From NCBI GenBank assembly GCA_014526335.1, contig JACTAT010000052.1, forward strand, positions 4,180,897-4,244,896: a stretch of DNA of 64,000 bases, given 5' to 3'. Of this stretch, positions 12,101 through 39,000 are shown in pieces. The position numbers and the translations under genes are program-made. The notes beneath the pieces were generated by a model that saw only the letters and a list, made by a program, of their open reading frames with translations, was not told the DNA's origin and searched no databases. Position 1 is the first letter of the stretch. Each line of letters starts with the position of its first letter. Origin of the DNA: Chrysaora quinquecirrha. Its lineage: Eukaryota; Cnidaria; Scyphozoa; Semaeostomeae; Pelagiidae.

Positions 12101-12602
12101 AGTTTTCCCTATAAATATGTCTTTTATTCTTGATCAACCTATCAATTTGTTTTCAACAACTAACAGTAACATGTTTTTCAAAGCTGAAAATGAACATGAA
12201 AATGAAGAGAGAGGTGAAAGGTCAAGCAGAGGAGGAAGAGGAAGAGGCCATGGTCGTGGCAGAGGCAGAGGCCGTGGCAGAGGTGGATATGGTAGAAGAG
12301 GGTACTACAGAGGAAGACGACCACAAGGTGGAGAGGGTCTAGATCCTGCTCTCTATGTTGGAGGCATTGGAGAAGACGTCAGAGTGAGTTCATTTAAGAA
12401 TTTAGTTCGTGAAAAAGGTGTGAATCCTATTCAAGTTATGTGGAGAGGCAAGAAAGGGTATGCGTTTTTGGTTTTCAAAGATCTTGAGACAGCTTCAGAT
12501 GCTTTGAAAGAGCTTGAAGGAATGAAATATGAAGATTATGATCTTACAGTTAAGATGTCTAATAAATTCACAACCAAAGAAGAAGCTGAAGAAAAACAGT
12601 AG
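9163..12602 (+). CDS. MTHFSD: Methenyltetrahydrofolate synthetase domain-containing protein with RGG and RRM
   Basis: Putative RNA-binding protein that combines a 5-formyltetrahydrofolate cyclo-ligase-like fold with an RRM. Four coding exons: 9163-9634, 10483-10640, 11195-11582 and 12184-12602. The frame is continuous and gives 478 residues. Seen: REKIWNYIEENDFANFPRPV near residues 25-45 (human REQIWGYME..ADFPRPV), LLVPTTRLKSGLFNKIVPP, LRKCATSQGVRYHRQ, VLFTGSVAVS, GYRLGRGQGFEDLEYAMMRS, and TVHDCQIVDIP..VDYILTPT. Then come two Arg/Gly-rich stretches (about 290-325 and 355-385), and a C-terminal RRM (about 394-464, LYVGGIG and KKGYAFLVF as RNP2/RNP1). The start is the first ATG (MGEEEV); an upstream in-frame TTG is not a credible start. 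The exon 1 donor is GTGCTA, weaker than the others. The RGG blocks are longer and more regular than I recall for the human protein. Whether the folate fold is enzymatically active is unknown. Confidence 0.93.
9829..9895 (+). repeat. tRNA-derived SINE-like copy in MTHFSD intron 1
   Basis: GGTTCGTGGTGTCAGAAGCC followed by AGGGTTCGAACCCC, a near-perfect pol III B box. It shares its layout with the copies at 6440-6510 and, inverted, 52015-52085. No intact tRNA cloverleaf can be folded by eye. Confidence 0.6.
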
Positions 12603-13520
12603 ATTCTCTTTTGATATTGTTGTTGTTATTCAATTGTGATCACTTTAACAACCACTTGTAACAATGATTTGTTGGTTTGCAGTTCTGAATTTTCAAGCTT
12701 AGATAGGTTTTTGTTACCTTTTCATTAATGATTATATATTTTTCAATGCTAGCATGTCTGAGGAGAAGCGTTATTGGCATCTTTAATGCCTGTTGGAGCA
12801 AATATAAAGCTTATTTGCTATTTAGAGAACAATTCACATCATTTCATGTATAAAATCATTACAAGGAAGTTTCATGGAAAAGTTATCCTTATAACAACCC
12901 CTTTAGCGAGAAACGCAATGAACTTATTTAAGTATACAACTACCCCACTCAACGAATTAGACGTATTTTCGCAAATTTAGATTCCATAAAATTTACTTTT
13001 CCCCAACCAAATTTGAGTTGCCTTTCGTACAATGTCTTCCCGGTCAAATCAATAAATTGTGAATTCAATGTCATCTTTGTAAATAAATAGTATAAAGATT
13101 TTGCTGAAGTTTGCTTTCCGATGCTAGAAAAATGCTTCTCTTCAGATACCAGTGCTAAACTGAGAAAGATATTAATGAATATATATAGTATTTTAATATT
13201 TTCTGTAGCTTTGCAAAGGCACTTGTGCTGATGTATTGCTTTCATATTTCATAATTGTCACTGTGATTTTATTGATATTTTTATATCACCTAATATTTGG
13301 GTTTTTTATTCGACGATTGAGCTTATTTCTGCCTTTTTCTGTTTTTCTTCTTGCAAAATACATGCTGAACCTACGGGCTTAAAAGAACGGATTCAAATGG
13401 CTTAATCCCGTTCTCAAATAGGAACGGATCCAACGGATCCTCTTAAAACGAAACGAAAAGCTTATCGGGACTTTTTGGGGAACGGATTCACTCCGATTTG
13501 TTCCTGTGTAAACGGGGAGG
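12603..13520. other. MTHFSD 3' flank
   Basis: Contains the MTHFSD 3' UTR and AT-rich sequence. Around 13380-13520 the words GAACGGATTC and GGAACGGATC recur in both orientations, which suggests a small degenerate transposon. No gene is seen. Confidence 0.4.
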
Positions 13521-13524
13521 CCTT

Positions 13525-14730
13525 GACCAAGCGATCAAACATTGTTGGTCAGAAATTTGAGATTTGCTCTACAAACAATGTTTGACCGTTTGGCTACGTC
13601 GCAAAACATTGCTTGACATGCAGATGTTCAAAATTATTTTCTTGCCGTTAGCAAAATGTTTGATCTTGATGAGCAATGTTTTGTGATGTGGCCAAACAAC
13701 CAAACATTTTATTTGACAAACAAATTTTTTTAGGTGTTTGCCAAACAATGTATGGTCGTTTGCCAAACATTGTTGGTCAAACAATTGAGATTCGCTCTTT
13801 AAACAATGTTTGACCGTTTGGCCACGTCGCAAAACATTGCTTGACAGCTTGACAAGCAGAGTTTCAAGATTATTTTCTTCTTGTCGTAAGCAAACATGTT
13901 TGATCTTGATGAGCAATGTTTTGTGATGCGGCCAAATAACCAAGCATTTCGTTTGACAAACAAATTTCAGATGTTTGCCGAACAATGTATGGTCGTTTGC
14001 CAATCATTGTTGGTCCAACAATTGAGATTTGCTCTGCAAACAATGTTTGACCGTTGAGCCACGTCGCAAAACATTGCTTGATAGCATGACATGCAGATGT
14101 TCAAAATTATTTTCTTGCCGTTAGCAAAGATGTTTGATCTTGATGAGCAATGTTTTGTGATGCTGCCAAACAACCATTTTATTTGACAAACAAATTTTTT
14201 TAAGTGTTTGCCAAACAATGTATGGTCGTTTGCCAAACATTGTTGGTCGAACAATTGAGATTTACTCTATAAACAATGTTTGACCGTTGAGCCACGTCGC
14301 AAAACATTGCTTGATAGCTTGACATGCAGAAACTCGAAATTATTTTCTTGCCGTTGTTAGCAAAAATGTTTGATCTTGATGAGCAATGTTTGTGATGCAG
14401 CCAAACAACCAAACATTTTGTTTGAAAAACAAATTTTAGATGTTTGCCAAACAACGTATGGTCGTTTGCCAAACATTGTTGGTCAAACACTTGAGATTCG
14501 CTCTATAAACAATGTTTGACCGTTTGGCCATGTTGCAAAACATTGCTTGACAGCATGACAAGCAGGATCTTCAAAATTATGTTCTTCTTGCCGTAAGCAA
14601 AAATGTTTGATCTTGATGAGCAATGTTTTGTGATGCGGCCAAACAACCAAAAATTTTATTTGACAAACAAAATATCAGATGTTTGCCAAACAATGTTTGG
14701 TCTTTTGCATGACAATCAGATCTTTCTTGG
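13525..14730. repeat. Five-unit tandem array of the CAAACATTGTTGGTC element
   Basis: Units of about 225-237 bases start near 13541, 13766, 14003, 14236 and 14471, each with AAACATTGTTGGTC (or a variant), ACAATGTTTGACCGTTTGGC, and GTTTGATCTTGATGAGCAAT. Within each unit the words GTTTGACC and GGTCAAAC give internal inverted symmetry. Single copies or fragments of the same family occur at 19213, 21227, 29003 and 31736. The open frames on the minus strand are a by-product of the repeat. Confidence 0.9.
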
Positions 14731-14879
14731 CAATGTTTTGGGAAAACTCCAAACATACTTTCTTCCTGTCGTGACCAGGTGTTTCGTGTCCTGCGCATGT
14801 TTAAAAACAACAGAAATAAAATGAAAAGGTGTGAAAATCAAACAATCAACGTGTCGAGTTCATTGATCAGTTTTCATGT

Positions 14880-15960
14880 TACGTCATTGGCTGTTGCTAG
14901 TGCCCAGACCATTGTCATTATTTTCCTCCAGCAGTGCTCTCACTTTTGAGGAAATTTCCTTAAACTGAGGAATTTTGCCAACTTTTGAGGAACTTTTTAA
15001 GGAATCTAAATTTTTAAGGAACTTCTAAGGAATTTTCAAATTTAACACCAAGGAAGAAAATATAATCCATAATATTTCCAAATTTTCGAGCATTCAATAA
15101 ATAAGTAAGAAATTTCAAGAGAAAAACGACAACTTTTAAACGGCAAAACATGTTTCGAACATTCTATGTTCATCTTCAGTTGCAAAAATTGTTATAAGCT
15201 AATCAAGATATTACAAGGGTTAAATAGAGCTATAAAATATTACATAACTTAATAACACACGTGAGGTAAATAATCAAATCGGTAACATTAAAGGTAAATA
15301 AAACGTACAAATGGGAATAAGTAAATAATTTTTTTTTTTTTTTTTTTTCATTCGTTATTATTTACTTATTCCCATTTGTACGTTTTATTTACCTTTAATG
15401 TTACCGATTTGATTATTTACCTCACGTGTGTTATTAAGTTATGTAATATTTTATTATTTAACCCTTGTAATTTGATTACAGTCAAGTTATTTTGCATGTG
15501 CCGTTTAAAAGTTGTCGTTTTTCTCTTGAAATAATCCATAATATACTCCATAATTGAACATAACATAACAAAATTCCATAACAGAACAAAAAAGACCAAA
15601 ACAATAAGAATTCTTGAAAGTTATTACTTAAAAACTTCTGTTCATCGATCATAGCAAGCTCCTGCCGGATAATTCATTGTGTACAGGTGTGAGCCCAGTG
15701 TTAGCGGTTCTCGTGCATGTATTCTTAGATATACATCTATTTATGAGATCTGATAGCTATTTTAAAGGATTGAACATTCCAATTTGGCAAAATTTGTGAT
15801 ATTGAACTATAGCAACACATTATAAGGGGGTCTAATAGAGTGTTATATGAAAAATTACACAAATACGGAAATCTGAGGAATTTTGATGAAATCTAAGGAA
15901 TTTTTCGTGAACTTTCGAGGAATTTTATATGAAGCAAAGTGAGAGCCCTGTCCTCCAGCC
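14880..15960. repeat. AAGGAATTT-rich mobile element carrying an inverted repeat
   Basis: The word GAGGAATTTT/AAGGAATTT recurs at 14950-15040 and again at 15870-15930, on both sides of the large inverted repeat at 15112-15532. GTGCTCTCACTTTTGAGG near 14935 pairs roughly with AAAGTGAGAGCCCTG at the far end (near 15940), so the whole stretch may be one element with a second one nested inside. Confidence 0.5.
15112..15532. repeat. Large inverted repeat around a poly-T core
   Basis: The outer arms at 15112-15145 and 15499-15532 (ATTTCAAGAGAAAAACGACA against its complement) and inner arms of about 115 bases (roughly 15212-15328 and 15356-15470) are near-perfect complements. They are separated by a T-tract at about 15329-15348. 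It is probably two inverted copies of one retroelement end or a fold-back transposon. Confidence 0.85.
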
Positions 15961-16234
15961 AGCGATTTTATTCTTTCAAAATGGCCGTGTGATTGAATGG
16001 AGCTGCGTCACAACTGAAGGATAAATCAACAAAAAATATATAAACTTAGACAATTTTTGCGCAAATTTACTTCGCTTATGTATTCTTGAATTATTTTTAT
16101 ATCCTATGAAAAATGAAAACAGTGAATTTTTTTAACTATGAGGCCAAACGAGCATGATTTCTTGGTTCCGAGTTGGTCATCGTCCAGGAGTTGTTTCAAT
16201 CCAACCATGATCGAAATTCAGAATATTTGACAAG

Positions 16235-32527
<16,293 letters not shown>

Positions 32528-33056
32528 ATTTTGTACATAGAGAATAATGTTGTTGAATGTTATCTGTGTGTTGTATCCATTTGTTTCTGCCTGAAATGAA
32601 TCATTATGTTATATTTGCCAACATATTTAGCAACGCTTTGGAGATCTTAAGTTCATTTCAAAAAACCCTTCAGCAATAACGGCCTAGGAATGTTTTTGTT
32701 ATTTCGATCATCTCGCAGATGCTCTCCCTGGCAGGATTCAGCTCTTGTGAAAGAGTTTGTAACCAGGCTTGTCTTTGCCCCTTTCTTTGTCACGCATTCC
32801 AAGGAGTAGCGCCGCAAGCTGGTGCACAATCGCTTTGGTGTGATAGGGTGAAGTTTACCGAGTGTCTCTTTTAAAAAAACCCCAGCATACTCCGCTTAGC
32901 GAATCTAAAACACATTTCTAAAAAAACTGCACCAGATATAGACTCAAAAGACGTGACTTGAAAACCGCAACCATTCAATTCAATACGAAAACATGCAATG
33001 TCACCCAAGGAGAGGCTACGCTCGAGTGAGCAGCTGTTATTTTGTGGCAAGGCAGT
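32528..33056. promoter_or_regulatory. MBTPS1 3' end and TOX upstream region
   Basis: About 530 bases separate the two genes on the same strand. It must contain the MBTPS1 poly(A) site and the TOX promoter and leader. No strong TATA box is seen. Confidence 0.4.
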
Positions 33057-36000
33057 ATGGCGTCCGAAACGCCTGATCCCAGTTCTTCGGAACTTTTAAC
33101 AGATTTTGACATAGCAGATGTCGAAACTTGGGACGATCAAAACGACAATTCAAAGGTGGGTTAATCAAGAAAGGAATGAGCGGGATTCAAAGAAATCCTC
33201 GCTTGTCTGAATCACTCAAAAGCGGGCCAAAGAAAGCCCAACTTTTAGGACTTGAGTGAGTCGAAGGACGACGGCGAGCGAATCACTTCACTTGTGTTGC
33301 TTCAAAAAAATTTCAATTTGGTTTTAAAACTTCCTCTTGAGGGCAAATAAAGCTATTCAAAATGTTAGGAGATGAACCAAACTGAAGTATTTGCATCATT
33401 TGGTATGAATTCACAAATAGGACTCGATATTTTGTTTTTAGGCGAGGTCCCTAAAAACGAGACGGACATCTTTTGAAAGGCTTCGTGTCAACAACATGAT
33501 TTTGCCTTTGTCGAAAACAGGATAAATTTAACTTTCACTGCCATTTTACTTCTAATTCATAACTTTTAGGAAGTTTAACTTTACGTTTCATTAACTGTTG
33601 CTATTAATTTTTCCTTAGCTTGTTTGTAAATCTTCTTTTCATCTTTGTTTGAGCTGGTTGAAAATTGCTTGAAATGAAAATTTTCAACGCGACATTTTCC
33701 ACCATGAGGATGGCATGATTTCGTCTGGCTGAATCTCGCAAATGATTGGCCAGCAAGAGTCATGTGATAGCTCGTTGGTGACCAATAAAAGTTGTAAACT
33801 GGTTGGCGGGATTAGGCCATGTTTTTAAAACGCAGGCAAAGTGCAACACGTTTTTCTGAGCAGTGAATTTTTACAGAATTTAATTCTATGTGTTACAAGA
33901 CTATCAAATAATATGCAAAAACAAAGATTAGATATTTAGGAATCTGGACCTAGTATTCTTTATCCTACTCCCAGGATAATCACATGCACAATTTTTTTTC
34001 TAGTGCATGCAGCAAAGTTTCCAGTCTGGTGTTTAGATGTGTTACAGGCTATTAGCCTACAGCATTCACTAAATAATATTATTATTATATATTATATATT
34101 ATTATTATAAATTCCATGTGTGCCGAAAATGTTTTTGTGGAAGAGCAATTTGCTTTTGCTTGCTCGACTGTCCCATTGTTTTTACCTTTTGCATGGCATG
34201 CACATTGAATGCACATGGCCTAATCCTAGCCCCGAGAGACTCTCAAGGGCTTTTGTGGCATTGTATGGTGCGATGCTGGTTGATATTGCACCATTATTGT
34301 GATAGTATTGGATGCCTCTGCCCTCCCCCCTACCTCCAACTGTCAAGCGTGGTTCTTGTTTGGCTATTTTGACTTGTTTTACAATCATAATTTTACTTCA
34401 TGGACTATCATTTCTCAGACAAAAATTTCCAATAGACAACTTTCTAGCTCACTTCTATTTCTTGCAATAACAATGTCTTGTTTTTTAATTTGTATTTTTG
34501 ATTTTTCCTAACACCGTCATCTTTTTACAGGAAATAGGGCTAGTGAAAATGTCTGATAGCTATGGTGGCAGCCATGGATTTTCAAGAAGTAACTCTTTGC
34601 CTCTTCATGTAAATAGCTCGTCAAATGTTACAAATACAACTGGTTTTACTAGCATGGCACATCTTGAAAGATTGACTTCCTCTTTGCAGGTAAGACAAGA
34701 AAATTTTTCTATTTTCTTTTCTCTTTGTTCTTTAAATCCAAAAGTATGTTTAAAAGCTCCTTGCTTTTTCACCGAATATCTAATGGGTTGATGGGGTTAA
34801 TGAAATTGGATGTGAAGGCGAGTTTGTGTTGTTGATGTGTTTAGTGCCAGTCACTCACACACTCAATTTTCAAATCTCTTTGATTTTTAGAATCCAGTTA
34901 CAGTTTCCACTGCTCCTTATCAAACACATGCAGGCCTGCCAACCTTTGCCAGGAACCATTCTTGTGACTCTGTTCCACAACCTTCAATGCAGAATTTCCA
35001 GGAGCAACCTCAGTCAACAGGTCATGCACTTGCTACTCTGAGAGCACTGGCACAAGCCCAAGAGGAGCAAGCAAGATTGATCAAAGAGCAAGAAAGGGCA
35101 AGACAAGAGGCACAGGCCAGGTTAATCAGAGAACAAGAGATGCTCAAGGAACAGGAACGATTAAAACAGGAAGCTCTGAAAACATCTGCAAGAATTGCAA
35201 GCCAAGCAGGTGTTGATGAAATGAGTCCTACCATAAAGAAAACTTCACCTACATCAACATCTCCTGAATTAATTTCGATTTCATCTAGCGAAGAAAGTCA
35301 GAATGAAAGTTCAGATGCTATCCATAACCAGTCTCCAAATCAAAGTACGTCTTCTCCAGATAAACAATTAGAGCAAAGCCCAGAAAAACTTGCGGTTTCT
35401 AGTAGCAAAATTGAAAGTGCCACAAATAATGTCACTGCTGCCAGCACTAGTACTCAAAATAATACAGTGGATGCATCCGCCAAAGTACAGAAATCCTCCC
35501 CTCAATTAGCAACTTTACAGCTGCCCATTGGAGATAAGAAAGGCAAATCAGTTTTGCAGTTGAAAGGACAACTTGTTAGAACTCAGGATCAGAAGCTTAT
35601 GCTTGTGACCGAGGTTGGTGGAAAGAAGGTTGGATATTTGATAAGCCCACAGTCAGGTCAACTTCAGTCAGCAGTTGCTGCACAGCTTCTTGCTAAAAAT
35701 GCACAAGGTAGTGATCAGGTGCAACTGTCTGTAGTGAATTCAGTTACCTCTGTAGTGAATTCCACTACTTCTAAATCAAATTTTGCAGGAAGTACAGCAA
35801 AGTGTTCTGTTACTTCCCCAGCCATGTCAGTAACCCCAGCTATGTCAGTTACTGCAACAAGCAACCTAAGTGATGAAGCATGCTCTCCGCAAGAACTTGG
35901 CAGCATGTCTAAATTGAGTCCTTTAGCATCTGGACAGGAAAAGGAATCTTTGTCAGGAGTATCTGTCAGAAACAATGGTGACAGTCCTTGTACTGAAGGA

Positions 36001-39000
36001 GGCACCTCATTGAAAAATAAAATTCTTGAGATACCTACTGCTGATGATAAGGCAAAGAAGAAAAGAAGAGGAAGAGGAAAAGGAAAGAAGAAAAAAGATA
36101 GTAATGAGCCACCAAAGTAAGATTTAGTTTGTATTTATATAAGATAATTCTTTAAGGTTCTTTCTAACATGGTTCTTTCTAACTTTCATATTAATATCTT
36201 AGTGCATCAATTAAAAAGCTCCCTTTGCCCCTCAACTAAATACCCCCCTCTAAAACTTGAATTCTTTATTAAATGTCCCTTTCTTTTGGACACAGTTGCG
36301 CAGCCCCTTTTGTTTGTAGAATTGTCTTTTCTCTGTTATTCCATACAAAAAGCAAAAGAAATTTCAAGTCTTGTTCATGTTGGGAAAGACTGGCATTGCT
36401 TGCTCTGCTTTGAGTTCCAGTGTCAATTCGAAACATTGCACTCTGTAACGTTTTGCACAATCTAAGTTACCTAGTAAATCCCCTCTTATGGCAGAAACAT
36501 GTTTGAGTGTAGTTTGTGGTTTTGATATCAGGTGGTTGATCTCTTTGCCGTAAAGATTTTTGACAAACACTTGATGGAATGTATGTTACAACAAAGCAGA
36601 GATGTAATTTCTTGTGCATCTTCAAAAACAAAATGAATCAAGAAGATGTCCCTTGCATCTTTTCAAAGCACTGCAATGTAAATCCACAATTTTTTATATG
36701 AAGGTACTTTAACATTTTGCCTTTTGCTGCTTTACAGACCCATCTCGCCATATCTGATGTTCTTCAAAGATGTACAGCCAATTGTGCGACAGCAAAATCC
36801 TTCGGTAAGAATACAATCGTTGCTACCTTTTATTAAACTACCCTTATACCATATTGTTAATGTTACTCCAAAATTTCGATTTTCAATGCAAACTCTACCA
36901 TCCCTAGTTTCAAATTTTCCATTCTTTGGGCATTCTTCTCTGAGAACACTACGGTTTGCAGAGTTCCTGCATATTGCTGAATTATTTGGTAATCGAAAAT
37001 TATTTGGTAATCGAAAATTTTTCTTCTCAAAGATTATTCGTTGTTGGAAAATTTCAATACTTATATTACACAATAGAATAAACCAACAATCTCCACAATT
37101 CATTTCACAGGCTGGACTTGGAGAAGTTTCAAAACTTGTTTCACAACGATGGGAAAAAGCAACAGATGAAGAAAAACAGGTTACAGCCAGTTGAATAGTT
37201 TGATGAATAGTCTAAGTTGAATTGGATTCAGACAAGCTGAATCAATATGATTTTGGCAGATGGTGCACTGTATGTTAAGTGAATTGAAACGTCTAAGATC
37301 TTTAGAGTTTCTCTTTCGTTACTGTTCTGATGTTCCACTAGGCTGTGTTTAGGCAGTTGGCTTTACGCTGTGCTTAGGTAGTTGGGTTGGCTTAAGAGCT
37401 TATATGTTACTTTGCAGCCTGCTTTTCAGGGAGCCAGCAGCACCAGCCGGTAGTTCCAGCCTTAGCAAGACAAGATCCTTCCAGTGCGAGTAAGGCATGG
37501 TACCTGACTGTGTCTAAAACTTCGAAATTATTAGGTATTAGAACTGGCCACGAGCAGAGTAGAAATAATTTTAGTATTTGAAGACAGCAACGATGACATA
37601 GCATAACGCCAACAAATGTGTATAATGTCTTTTTTTAATTCCAGTATTTCGTACCGCAATGTAAGTATTTCATCAAGGTTCCGTACGAAATACTGCGGGA
37701 AGGCGCGATTGAATCCTTGGAATCTCTTACACCTATTCGGCTGTCTAATGATGATTTTCGTAGAAATCCCTCGGAAATCCTATTGTTTAAACGGGAATCT
37801 CGTACGCCTTTCAATGAGTGAAATGCCTGTCGTACTACGATACGAAGTATTGGTTTCCACGTGTATAATATCAAGATAAAACAAGAGAACTAAGGTAGTC
37901 TGTCATTGTGCATAGTTGTTTTCGTTTGTGTCATCTTTTAACCTTTTTCTCTTCAAATAATCTAGCGTAGTTCACTAATTGTTTTAACTTAATTTTGTAG
38001 GTTTATACAGATCGCAGCACTAAAGCTAAACAAGAATATCAAATCAAACTGGCGGAATACAGAGCAAGTTTAGCGGCGGAGGTATGTTATCCTTTTTGAA
38101 GAGCCTTGATCTTTTTACTCCCTTAATAGGGAACTACAATCTTGGACAAAATGTTTTTGAACCGCTTTAATAGTTGTGCCGTTATTTTTGGATCACATTT
38201 TTCTGACGTTACAATATTGTTTCGAACAAAAAGTCTTGCTTTTCCCATAATTGTTTTAGAGATAAGGGTAGCAATGAAATAGTCCGTATTTCTGAAGCCA
38301 TTTTTCTCTGAAAAGAGGCCTGGTCCAAATATTTTGCCCAAGACTGAAGGTAGCCTTATATGAACTAGGGTACTTCATCATGTATCCGGAAAGAAAATCG
38401 GCAAACCTACACCTTTTTCTGTATTCCATCTGATTTTCTCTGATTCTGTCACCTTTGAAAAGTAATCGATTACAAATAATTTGGTTGGAAGAACAGAAAG
38501 GACGGAACATGACTTTTCCACACTAAAAAGTGCATTTATTCATCGTTAATCGAATTTATATAAAGGCATGCCCGAGCAAAACCATTTATACCATGGCATA
38601 CCCTTATATACGAGTCGATTTTGAAGAAACCAAAGCACCATTTTCCCGTGTTTTGGTTAAAACAGTGCGCCCTTATATTCGCATCTATCCGATCAACCTA
38701 CCACCCTTACTAATTTCCGTTGCTTGTTTGTGAAGTCAAAAGAGAGATTTTTTGTTTCAGAGTGATAATACTCCTGTTGGTACCCCTTCAGAGCAACATG
38801 GAACAAGTACACAGCCAATTATTTTGGACCGATCGGAGAATCAAGACCAGCCAATGGATTGTATTGAGGCAGATGCTGCTGAAAATGACGTCACAACTGA
38901 CCAGGCAATGACGGAAGCAGTTGACTCGCCAGTCTATAATTATGTTACAAATGAACGTACTGACGCAGTAAAGAATAACACTAGTACTGATACATCTGAG

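Noticed and set aside
13569..14490. Minus-strand open frames of 95-144 codons
   Set aside because: They follow the tandem repeat units and share the same peptide phrases per unit; there is no independent gene signal.
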